DNA from: Spirochaetota bacterium
GTDB lineage: Bacteria; Spirochaetota; Spirochaetia; Treponematales; Treponemataceae
Assembly (NCBI GenBank): GCA_023398165.1
Contig: JAEWSQ010000029.1
Span: 1 to 52,751 of the forward strand
Direction of reading: 5' to 3'
Length of the DNA: 52,751 nt
Shown here: piece after piece, positions 1 through 5,687 of the stretch
Position numbering within the stretch: the stretch's first letter is position 1
Layout of the letters: every line of letters starts with the position of its first letter
Notes under the pieces: model-generated
Databases searched by the model: none
What the model saw: only the letters and a program-made list of their open reading frames with translations
Told to the model about the DNA's origin: nothing
Made by a program: the position numbers and the translations under genes

Positions 1-29
1 GCATTCTCAGGTTGAAACTTTTGTTATAC
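1..29 (-). other. attC site (partial), end of vapBC cassette
   Basis: This is the R''-side half of an attC recombination site, cut by the left window edge. The plus strand shows the CAGGTTGAA arm followed by a terminal GTTATAC box at 23-29. On the minus strand that box is GTATAAC, the exact inverse of the R' box (GTTATAC) that opens the vapBC cassette at 721-727. It marks the 3' end of the vapBC cassette and shows the array continues beyond the window. Confidence 0.8.
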
Positions 30-36
30 GTAACTT

Positions 37-450
37 TCAATATAATCTTTCTTCATATATTTTAAGATTCTTAACTACTTTTGACATAAACTTAAAATCA
101 TTATCATTGTGTAATAAGTACAGATTATTTTCTATTGCTGTTTCTGCTATTAACAAATCTATTGTTCTTCTTATTGTTATTCCATTTTTTTTACATAAAA
201 TATTTATCATTGAAGCTTTTTCATAAGATTCTTTTCCATTTTGTAAGTAGTAAAATGGAATTGTTTCAAAATAGTCTTTTAGGATTGAAAATTCTTTTAG
301 GTCTCGTGATCCTTGTAAAATTTCCTGATAAATATAATCATTAATTCCATACGGTATTTTTGATTCTAAAATATACTCAAATCTTTTTGTTGAATCATTA
401 TTTTGACCTTTTAAGTAATCTATAAAAACTGATGTATCTACTAAAATCAT
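37..450 (-). CDS. vapC: VapC-type PIN-domain toxin
   Basis: This is a 137-residue PIN-domain protein, the usual VapC length. Family knowledge: VapC toxins are Mg2+-dependent RNases that cut tRNA or rRNA until their antitoxin binds them. The acidic catalytic set is visible: Asp5 in the MILVDTSVFID opening, Glu43 in YQEIL, Asp98 in TIDLLIAE and an Asp at 116/118 in HNDNDF. The gene overlaps the antitoxin gene by four bases (ATGA), the classic translationally coupled order with antitoxin first. It sits in an integron cassette and ends 8 bases before the attC R'' box, so the pair is packed tightly into a mobile unit. The target RNA cannot be read from the sequence. Confidence 0.9.
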   Translation of the reverse strand: MILVDTSVFIDYLKGQNNDSTKRFEYILESKIPYGINDYIYQEILQGSRDLKEFSILKDYFETIPFYYLQNGKESYEKASMINILCKKNGITIRRTIDLLIAETAIENNLYLLHNDNDFKFMSKVVKNLKIYEERLY

Positions 451-650
451 TTTCCAATTCTCATCTTTTTATAATCATAATCATCAGAAAATTGTATTTT
501 CCCTTTAAGTTCTCTTAAATCCTTTATTTTTCGATTTTGTACATATTCTCTTAAAGCAGTTTCAATTAAGTCTTTTTTTGTTCGTATTGATGAAGAATAT
601 TTAAAAGCTTCTTCGACAAGAACATCATCTAAAACAATATTTGTTCTCAT
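447..650 (-). CDS. vapB: VapB-type antitoxin
   Basis: This small protein (67 residues from the chosen start) has the opening MRTNIVLDDVLVEEA and the segment TKKDLIETALREYV, typical of ribbon-helix-helix VapB antitoxins. The C-terminal tail is charged, as expected for the toxin-binding part. An in-frame ATG at 659 would add MCI. I prefer 650 because homologous antitoxins begin MRT and because a palindrome fills the three extra codons and the DNA beyond. Neither start has a visible Shine-Dalgarno site. It is translationally coupled to vapC. Its expected role is to neutralise VapC and repress its own promoter. Confidence 0.85.
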   Translation of the reverse strand: MRTNIVLDDVLVEEAFKYSSSIRTKKDLIETALREYVQNRKIKDLRELKGKIQFSDDYDYKKMRIGK

Positions 651-668
651 AATACACATTACGTATTA
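650..668. promoter_or_regulatory. Inverted repeat, candidate VapB operator
   Basis: A perfect six-base inverted repeat, TAATAC and GTATTA, separated by seven bases, abuts the vapB start codon. A -35-like TTGACA (minus strand, 675-670) lies directly upstream. The position fits an operator where VapB or the VapBC complex represses its own transcription. The function is inferred from position; I could not settle the -10 box. Confidence 0.5.
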
Positions 669-703
669 ATGTCAACTTTTTGATAATATTTTGATTCTTT
701 CCC

Positions 704-718
704 ACCGCCGTTAGGCGT
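704..718 (-). repeat. Cassette-start mini-hairpin (vapBC cassette)
   Basis: Just inside the 5' end of the vapBC cassette, next to R', lies ACGCC-TAAC-GGCGG (minus strand). It has the same CGCC/GGCG stem as the other three cassette starts, but the loop is TAAC instead of TTC or TCC. Confidence 0.55.
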
Positions 719-720
719 GC

Positions 721-838
721 GTATAACATTTGTTTAACCTGTAATTGCGGCCCGAAGGGATTGGCGTGAAAATTGCCGAGCGAAGCGACTGCAATTTTCA
801 TGACAAAAGCAATTATCAGGTTGAAACAGTTGTTAGTT
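721..838 (-). other. attC site of the pyrE cassette
   Basis: This is a complete 118-bp integron attC. On the plus strand it opens with GTATAAC (R', GTTATAC on the minus strand) and TTGTTTAACCTG, and closes with CAGGTTGAAACAG and GTTAGTT (R''). The arms are imperfect inverted repeats with one extra base on one arm, the usual attC asymmetry that fixes which DNA strand recombines. The core carries a further inverted repeat (GAAAATTGC with GCAATTTTC). It follows the pyrE stop codon. Confidence 0.88.
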
Positions 839-862
839 GATTTTTATTCACCCGATCAATGC

Positions 863-1540
863 TTAATTATTTATGCAATATTTTTTTTGATATTCTTCAA
901 TTTTAATCATCATTTTATCATCAATATATTTTATACCATTTATTTCATTATTATAAATATAATCAACGGTTTCGTTTATTGAAACAATTGAATGTGTTGT
1001 AATATCATACTTTTCTTTTATTTCATCCTGTGCTAATAATCCATTCATTCCAACTTCTTGCCTATTAATTGATATGAATAAATCAGATATTTTTATTCCG
1101 TTCATTTTATGAAATATTTCCATGGTTTCATGTATTGATTTACCAGCGGTTGTAACATCTTCAACAATTATTATACGCTCACCGGAACCTGGTGTTTTAC
1201 CGACCAAACCACCACCTTCACCATGATCCTTGATTTCTTTTCTATTGAAACAGTAATATTTCTCAACCGAATAATCTCTTGATAAACTTATTACGGTAGT
1301 TATTGCGAGCGGAATTCCCTTATATGCAGGACCAAATACTCCATCAAAATTATTTCCAATACTACTCATTATTTTATCAGCATAAAGAGTACCTAAAGTT
1401 GAAATCTGTTCGCCTGTCGAATAATTACCAGTATTTATAAAATATGGGGATTCTCTTCCTGATTTAGTAATAAAATTCCCAAAACATAAAACATTTGAAT
1501 TTAACATCAATTCAATTAATTGTATTTGCGATTTATTCAT
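863..1540 (-). CDS. pyrE: Orotate phosphoribosyltransferase (cassette gene)
   Basis: This 225-residue protein has the full set of PyrE hallmarks. It has an FGPAYKGIPLA segment near residue 69, the flexible-loop signature FNRKEIKDHGEGGG near 98-111, and a PRPP-binding loop IIVEDVTTAGKS at 124-135. The family converts orotate and PRPP to OMP in de novo pyrimidine synthesis. A good ribosome site (AGGAGA) stands 5 bases before the ATG. It is the only gene of its integron cassette and nothing in it looks broken. A core metabolic enzyme is unusual cassette cargo. Alternatives are a salvage enzyme for scavenged orotate or a cassette spare for a lost chromosomal copy. No promoter was recognised within the cassette. 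Confidence 0.88.
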   Translation of the reverse strand: MNKSQIQLIELMLNSNVLCFGNFITKSGRESPYFINTGNYSTGEQISTLGTLYADKIMSSIGNNFDGVFGPAYKGIPLAITTVISLSRDYSVEKYYCFNRKEIKDHGEGGGLVGKTPGSGERIIIVEDVTTAGKSIHETMEIFHKMNGIKISDLFISINRQEVGMNGLLAQDEIKEKYDITTHSIVSINETVDYIYNNEINGIKYIDDKMMIKIEEYQKKYCINN

Positions 1541-1584
1541 AAATTCTCCTGAAATATCATCTTCTATTCTTTTTCTTTTTTTGC

Positions 1585-1599
1585 GCGCCGAAGGCGTCC
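1585..1599 (-). repeat. Cassette-start mini-hairpin (pyrE cassette)
   Basis: GGACGCCTTCGGCGC (minus strand) lies directly after the R' box GTTAGTT, with a CGCC/GGCG stem and TTC loop. It is identical over 15 bases to the copy that opens the first cassette. Confidence 0.65.
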
Positions 1600-1710
1600 A
1601 ACTAACATTTGCTTAACCGGCATTGCGTTAATTGGCGCGAAACTTGCCGAGCGAAGCGAGAACGCAAGTTTCGTGACAATAGCAATGTCCGGTTGAAGCA
1701 GTTGTTAGCC
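1600..1710 (-). other. attC site of the fic cassette
   Basis: This is a complete 111-bp attC. Plus-strand AACTAAC (R', GTTAGTT on the minus strand) and TTGCTTAACCGG are mirrored by CCGGTTGAAGCAG and GTTAGCC (R''). The inner inverted repeat is GCGAAACTTGC with GCAAGTTTCG. The TAA stop of fic (1707-1705) lies inside the R'' box, so gene and recombination site overlap. Confidence 0.9.
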
Positions 1711-2670
1711 ACTTCTTTTTTTCCGGTATTTCATCATCCTTCCAGAACCTTTAGATTCTATTAAACCTTCTTTCAATAATTGCTTTATGTCCCTACTCGC
1801 TGTTGCAGTGGAAATACCCTTACATATACTTAAATACTCTTTTCGATCAAACCAGTCATTTAGCTGTGATAATGCATATTCAACACGTTTTGAATAGTCC
1901 GATGTTGTTGGTGTTGATTCTGATATTGTTTCTCGTAATGATTTGTTAATAATATCAAGCATAAACTCTATAAAGATTGTTGAAGAGCCGGTACTATCTG
2001 ATATTTCCAAAACTTTGTAGTATTCTTCTTGATTCTCTTTAATAAGCTTTTCAATAGGTACGAATTCAAATATTGGATTCACGTTCATCAATAAGCGTGT
2101 TTGCCAATATCTGCCCATTCTTCCATTTCCATCTTCAAACGGATGTATGAACTCCATCTCATAATGAAAAACACAGCTTTTAATTAATTCCAGATCAGTA
2201 TCTTTTTTTAGATATTCAAACAAATCATTCATTAACCCTGGAACCATATCATATCCAGGTGCAATATGAGCAACCTGTTTTCCTTTAATGATCCCTACCT
2301 GTGATCTTCGAAATTTACCTGGATTTCTGACTAATCCATTCATTAATACATGATGAGCTTGTAAGAAATCTTTTAATTTTGTTGGATTAAACTCATTTAA
2401 CTGATCATATGCTTTAATTGCATTTTGTACTTCAAGGATATCTTTTTTTGGTCCAACAACATGTGTTTTTTCGACTATTGCTGTTACATGTTCTATATTA
2501 AGAGTGTTGCCCTCAATAGCTAATGAAGAATGAATTGTTTTTATTCTATTCTGTTTTCTGAGCTTCGCTTCTGGCTTAACTAATAAAATACTTTGGCAGA
2601 TACCAAGCGCTTCGGTTATCTGTCCATATAAAGACAATATTCTATTTGTAATGTCATACGGTGGTTTCAT
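1705..2670 (-). CDS. Fic-domain protein with C-terminal winged helix
   Basis: The active-site motif HPFEDGNGRMGR is intact at residues 176-187. An S-x-x-x-E-G/N inhibitory motif (SSLAIEGN, 48-55) lies N-terminal to it, as in class II Fic proteins that hold themselves inactive. Residues about 262-316 form a winged-helix DNA-binding domain. Fic enzymes transfer AMP or other nucleotide parts to protein side chains. The 321-residue length suits a stand-alone Fic/DUF4172-like protein rather than a short toxin. A palindrome overlaps the promoter, so self-regulation through the C-terminal domain is likely. No separate antitoxin gene is present. Target and exact role are unknown. The start codon lies 7 bases after the -10 box, so the mRNA is probably leaderless. 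Confidence 0.9.
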   Translation of the reverse strand: MKPPYDITNRILSLYGQITEALGICQSILLVKPEAKLRKQNRIKTIHSSLAIEGNTLNIEHVTAIVEKTHVVGPKKDILEVQNAIKAYDQLNEFNPTKLKDFLQAHHVLMNGLVRNPGKFRRSQVGIIKGKQVAHIAPGYDMVPGLMNDLFEYLKKDTDLELIKSCVFHYEMEFIHPFEDGNGRMGRYWQTRLLMNVNPIFEFVPIEKLIKENQEEYYKVLEISDSTGSSTIFIEFMLDIINKSLRETISESTPTTSDYSKRVEYALSQLNDWFDRKEYLSICKGISTATASRDIKQLLKEGLIESKGSGRMMKYRKKRSG

Positions 2671-2706
2671 ATATCATATGATAGTATCATATGATACTAT
2701 TGTCAA
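2671..2706 (-). promoter_or_regulatory. fic promoter with overlapping palindromic operator
   Basis: Minus strand: TTGACA (2706-2701), 17-base spacer, TATCAT (2683-2678), then 7 bases to the ATG. The spacer and -10 are part of a perfect 20-base palindrome, ATAGTATCATATGATACTAT (2681-2700). The core ATCATATGAT occurs a second time at 2673-2682, giving two tandem sites. This arrangement suits a repressor that blocks RNA polymerase directly. The Fic protein's own winged helix is the obvious candidate (inference). Confidence 0.75.
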
Positions 2707-2718
2707 GATTTTTTCCCC

Positions 2719-2733
2719 GGCGCCGGAGGCGTC
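2719..2733 (-). repeat. Cassette-start mini-hairpin (fic cassette)
   Basis: GACGCCTCCGGCGCC (minus strand) follows R' (GTTAGCC) after one base. The CGCC/GGCG stem is kept and the loop differs (TCC). Confidence 0.6.
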
Positions 2734-2734
2734 T

Positions 2735-2845
2735 GGCTAACATTTGCTTAACCTGGAATGCGTTTTGGCGCGTGTTTTTGCGTGAACGTAGTAAACAATG
2801 CAAAAACCGTGACATAGCATTCTCAGGTTGAAGCAGTTGTTAGAC
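2735..2845 (-). other. attC site of the lipoprotein cassette
   Basis: This is a complete 111-bp attC. Plus-strand GGCTAAC (R', GTTAGCC on the minus strand) and TTGCTTAACCTGG are mirrored by CTCAGGTTGAAGCAG and GTTAGAC (R''). The core holds TTTTTGCGTG and CAATGCAAAAAC repeats. R'' is the exact inverse of the R' box (GTTAGAC) at 4058-4064 that opens this cassette. Confidence 0.88.
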
Positions 2846-2890
2846 GAATTTTTTTATAAATCAAACAAAGTATCCTCAGATACTATATAT

Positions 2891-3388
2891 TTAATCATCC
2901 TCAGTTAATTTAATTTTTCCATCTTCAGTAATAATAATCGTATTCAATGAATCTTTTTTAATAAACACTTTGGAATAACATTCTTCTGGTATTGAATCAT
3001 ACGAGTAAGCATATTCATCAAAACTATCTTCAAAAACGATTTGTTTCACAAAATATCCATTAATAGTATAATTTATTTCCATTTTTTGCATTACTGCATA
3101 ACTGCTAACCCCATTACCACTTGGATTAAACTGATATCCACTCTTAATTGTGGTGTAATCGGATTTTTGACCAGAAAACAAATCTGAATATTCTACAATA
3201 ACAGATTCATCTTTCCAAGGTAAACGATATATAATACTTACATTTTGTATTGAACTTGAAAGATTATTTTGAATAGCTAATTCAGCATAGTCCCAATAAC
3301 TTAGCCCACAACTATGTAATAAGAAAATACAAAACATAATAATTCCATAGCAATGCAAGTATTTTCGAAAATAATAGTTTTTATTCAT
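2891..3388 (-). CDS. Putative small lipoprotein, second of a paralogous pair
   Basis: I do not recognise this family. From the ATG at 3388 (GGAG 7 bases upstream) it is 165 residues. An upstream in-frame ATG at 3418 has no ribosome site. The N-terminus is a lipoprotein signal: positive start, hydrophobic IIMFCIFLL, then LLHSC with the lipidated Cys, so it is expected to be membrane-anchored. The mature part is clearly paralogous to the protein at 3493-3984. Shared features are WDYAE.AIQN.LSS.I.NVSIIY near the start, a QKSDY segment, and a Y..DS..EE.YSKV.IKKD block near the end. It is the last gene of the first cassette, right before attC. AT content is higher than in the flanking chromosome. 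Confidence 0.75.
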   Translation of the reverse strand: MNKNYYFRKYLHCYGIIMFCIFLLHSCGLSYWDYAELAIQNNLSSSIQNVSIIYRLPWKDESVIVEYSDLFSGQKSDYTTIKSGYQFNPSGNGVSSYAVMQKMEINYTINGYFVKQIVFEDSFDEYAYSYDSIPEECYSKVFIKKDSLNTIIITEDGKIKLTEDD

Positions 3389-3492
3389 AAAATCTCCGTT
3401 ATAAATATTTATAAACATAGTTAAAATATTTATTAGTAATCTGTAAAAAAAAATGAATATAATTTACGTATATATATTATACAACAAAGCAG

Positions 3493-3984
3493 TTAATTGT
3501 CTTGTGATAATATAATAATTCCATTTTCATTAATATGAACTGTATTCTTAGTATCCTTTTTTATATATACTTTTGAATATTCCTCTTCGGTTAATGAATC
3601 ATAAGAAAAAGCAAAACTTAGCCCATCATAAAAAACAAAATATTTATTATAGTATCCATCTACCGTATATACTATTTCCATCTTTCTGATTGTATCATAT
3701 CCAAAATTTTTACCATATTGATATCCACATTCAATATTTATGTAATCCGACTTTTGATCAGCAATTAAATCTGAAAAAGCTACAAATAGAGCATCAGAAT
3801 ACCATGGCGTAGTATAAATAATACTTACATTTTCTATTGGACTTGATAAATCATTTTGAATAGCTATTTCAGCATAATCCCAATGACTTGCAGAACAAGA
3901 TACTATTAAGAAAATGTAAAAAATACAAAAACCCATTACTCCTTTTCTAGGTAAGTCATTCTTTTCATAGATATATTTATTCAT
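3493..3984 (-). CDS. Putative small lipoprotein, first of a paralogous pair
   Basis: This unrecognised 163-residue protein has a hydrophobic segment (MGFCIFYIFLIVSC) ending in a lipobox-like IVSC, so lipidation is expected. It then shares the WDYAE-IAIQNDLSS-NVSIIY core and the EEYSKVYIKKD block with the neighbouring paralogue. It is the first gene of the first cassette, closest to attI and so best placed for any shared upstream promoter. A weak ribosome site (AGGGATGA) precedes the ATG. No attC lies between the two paralogues, so this is a two-gene cassette made by internal duplication. Confidence 0.72.
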   Translation of the reverse strand: MNKYIYEKNDLPRKGVMGFCIFYIFLIVSCSASHWDYAEIAIQNDLSSPIENVSIIYTTPWYSDALFVAFSDLIADQKSDYINIECGYQYGKNFGYDTIRKMEIVYTVDGYYNKYFVFYDGLSFAFSYDSLTEEEYSKVYIKKDTKNTVHINENGIIILSQDN

Positions 3985-4042
3985 TTTAATTTCATCCCTA
4001 TTAATAATGTCTTCAATATTTCAAAAAATATTTCAATTCTTA

Positions 4043-4057
4043 GCGCCGAAGGCGTCC
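4043..4057 (-). repeat. Cassette-start mini-hairpin (lipoprotein cassette)
   Basis: GGACGCCTTCGGCGC (minus strand) directly follows the R' box GTTAGAC at the attI junction. It belongs to the inserted cassette, since the same motif opens every cassette here. Confidence 0.65.
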
Positions 4058-4178
4058 GTCTAACATATATTCTATTGTTCCACTATTTTGTCGTTATCCA
4101 GTCAACACTTCCAGAATAAATATAATGATACAGTATAAATACCAATACAACAACATTTTATAAAACATAAGTGGAGTC
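4058..4178 (-). other. Candidate attI site
   Basis: This is the interval between the intI stop codon and the first cassette. It ends in GTTAGAC (minus strand, 4064-4058), the crossover box where the first cassette joins. In ordinary integrons attI lies beside the intI start. Here it lies beside the intI end, as published for the reversed T. denticola integron. The exact left boundary and the integrase-binding direct repeats could not be read with confidence. Confidence 0.65.
4125..4153 (-). promoter_or_regulatory. Candidate cassette promoter (Pc)
   Basis: Minus strand TTGTTG (4153-4148), 17-base spacer, TATCAT (4130-4125), pointing into the cassettes from within attI. The -35 box matches consensus only partly. 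It would transcribe the lipoprotein pair. Read-through from intI is an alternative source of transcription. Confidence 0.35.
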
Positions 4179-5372
4179 TTACCAAGATCCAGATAAGCTC
4201 CTGTCTAATGGGCTTCTTACTGCATGAGCGCCCTTATTTAGTACATGGGTATAGATTTGTGTAGTTTTCAAATCGGTATGACCCAATAGTTCCTGTACTG
4301 TCCGTATATCATATCCGTCTTCAAGCAGATGAGTCGCAAATGAATGCCTGAAGGTATGACATGATGCTTTTTTTGTTATACCTGCATGAATTACAGCTGT
4401 GTGGACGGCGTTCTGCAGAACCGATACATCCATGTGATGCCGTCCTTCCTCGCCTGTTGCTCTATTTTTCCAGCGCCGTTCCTGAGGGAAGACCCACTGC
4501 CACGACCAGGAAATATCAGCATGGGGGTATTTATTTTTTATACTGTTCGGTAAATATACCCTCCCCCAGCCGGCTTCAATATCAGACTGATGCAGGATTC
4601 TAACTTTCCCCAAGTGTTCCTGAAGTTCTTGCTTTATTACTGAGGGAAGCATTGTTCTTCTATCTTTACCGCCTTTCCCATTCCTTATTACTATTTCATT
4701 TCTATCAAAATCTATATCCTGTACTCTTAAGGTAACACACTCATCAACTCTCATTCCCGTTCCATATAAAATTTTTGCTGCAAGTTTATTTCTGTCTGAT
4801 AAATGAGCTAATACTCTTTTTACTTCTTCTCTTGAAAACACTACCGGTATTCTAATTTTTTTCTTTGCTCGTATTACTCCGTCTAATTCCGTTATTTCAT
4901 AGCCCAGAATATTCCGGAATAGAAACAAAATTGCTGCAAGTGCCTGATTCTGCGTGGACGGGCTGACCTTTTCTTTTACTGCAAGTTGAGTAAGGAATCC
5001 ATTGATATCGTCCTCTCCAAGTTCCTTAATACTGTTCTTCTTTGTACTGTGCAGAAAATTTTTAAGCCATGAGGTATATGCTTTTATTGTACGGCTGCTG
5101 TATTGAAGTGTCTCCAGCTTCCTTTCGTATTCTGTTATTACTATTCCGGTTTGATCTTCTGCCGGCTTTGTTTGAACTTCTGTTTCTTTTGCATAATACA
5201 GGGCATGCAGCATCGTATTCACTGTTTCAATTTCATAGGGACAGAATTTTACTCCTTGATTGCTGCTGCCTATTATACTTTGAATACTGTCCAGACAATG
5301 CAATGTCTTATTGCCGCTGCCTGCTTTAATTACTACAATCTGTTCCTGCAGACAATAAAGTGATACTTTCAT
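4179..5372 (-). CDS. intI: Integron integrase IntI
   Basis: This is a tyrosine recombinase with every catalytic residue in place: Arg208 (GTGMR), a Lys in GKGGK (232-236), HTFR (His339, Arg342), His365 (LLGH) and Tyr374 (TQIYTHV). What makes it an integron integrase rather than a phage or XerC/D enzyme is the extra patch between the catalytic boxes, about residues 266-298, with KYPHA then SWQWVFPQE. It inserts and excises cassettes at attI and attC. The core-binding domain starts near residue 79. About 78 residues precede it, so the 397-residue protein is longer than the usual 320-340. A GGGAG ribosome site supports the start. The gene reads toward the cassettes, the reverse of the standard integron. 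Confidence 0.95.
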   Translation of the reverse strand: MKVSLYCLQEQIVVIKAGSGNKTLHCLDSIQSIIGSSNQGVKFCPYEIETVNTMLHALYYAKETEVQTKPAEDQTGIVITEYERKLETLQYSSRTIKAYTSWLKNFLHSTKKNSIKELGEDDINGFLTQLAVKEKVSPSTQNQALAAILFLFRNILGYEITELDGVIRAKKKIRIPVVFSREEVKRVLAHLSDRNKLAAKILYGTGMRVDECVTLRVQDIDFDRNEIVIRNGKGGKDRRTMLPSVIKQELQEHLGKVRILHQSDIEAGWGRVYLPNSIKNKYPHADISWSWQWVFPQERRWKNRATGEEGRHHMDVSVLQNAVHTAVIHAGITKKASCHTFRHSFATHLLEDGYDIRTVQELLGHTDLKTTQIYTHVLNKGAHAVRSPLDRSLSGSW

Positions 5373-5630
5373 AGTAACTCCCTAAACTAATATTTCATCG
5401 CAGGGATAACCCTGATATTACTTTATAGACATTACTATAAACTTTTTAACGTATTTACATATTGGATATATTAGATTATTTAGAGTTATATTGATTTTTT
5501 TAAAAAAAATCTTTTACACCTCATCATTCAAACGGAAAAGACATAGTTCCGTGCCGCCGCAACAGGCTACGGATTCATGGGAGCTCTCTCTCCTTGCCAA
5601 AATCCTGATTCAAGTCTTTTGGTTAAATCC
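5373..5630 (-). ncRNA. Long structured intI leader or small RNA (unidentified)
   Basis: This is gene-free DNA between EF-G and intI, downstream of a strong minus-strand promoter. A transcript starting near 5624 would contain several structures. They are a CCAAAA/TTTTGG stem (5622-5597), a GGAG/CTCC stem that could cover its own ribosome site, and a three-codon ORF (ATG at 5578, Met-Asn-Pro-stop) 11 bases after AAGGAG. A hairpin CCGT(A)GCC with GGCACGG follows. Nearer intI is an A/T inverted repeat at 5493-5511 and CAGGG-ATAA-CCCTG at 5400-5413. I recognise no known riboswitch class. It could be an attenuating intI leader or a separate small RNA. Confidence 0.4.
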
Positions 5631-5659
5631 ATTATAGAGTATTTATTCTTTTTTGTGAA
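5631..5659 (-). promoter_or_regulatory. Strong sigma-70 promoter toward intI
   Basis: Minus strand TTCACA (5659-5654), 17-base spacer, TATAAT (5636-5631): eleven of twelve consensus bases. Transcription would start near 5624, about 250 bases before intI, with no annotated gene between. Confidence 0.65.
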
Positions 5660-5687
5660 ATCTTTTTTTTCTTTTTTACGCTGATAC

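Noticed and set aside
721..2845. Spaced similar repeats read as a CRISPR array
   Set aside because: Repeats are about 111-118 bp, each is an inverted repeat, and spacers are whole genes of 0.9-1.3 kb. They are attC sites, and no cas genes are present.
2891..3418. Start of the second lipoprotein at ATG 3418
   Set aside because: No ribosome site. ATG 3388 has GGAG at the right distance and puts the signal peptide at the N-terminus.
4179..5372. Integrase as evidence for a prophage or IS element
   Set aside because: The IntI-specific insertion and neighbouring attC sites identify an integron. No phage structural genes, transposase or terminal repeats were seen.
5493..5511. A/T-rich inverted repeat as a terminator of the leader RNA
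   Set aside because: The stem has almost no G-C pairs and no GC-rich hairpin precedes the T run, so termination is not convincing.
5567..5632. A 21-codon minus-strand ORF (MDLTKRLESGFW...) between EF-G and intI
   Set aside because: Its ATG overlaps the -10 box of a strong promoter on the same strand, so it would not be transcribed from that promoter.
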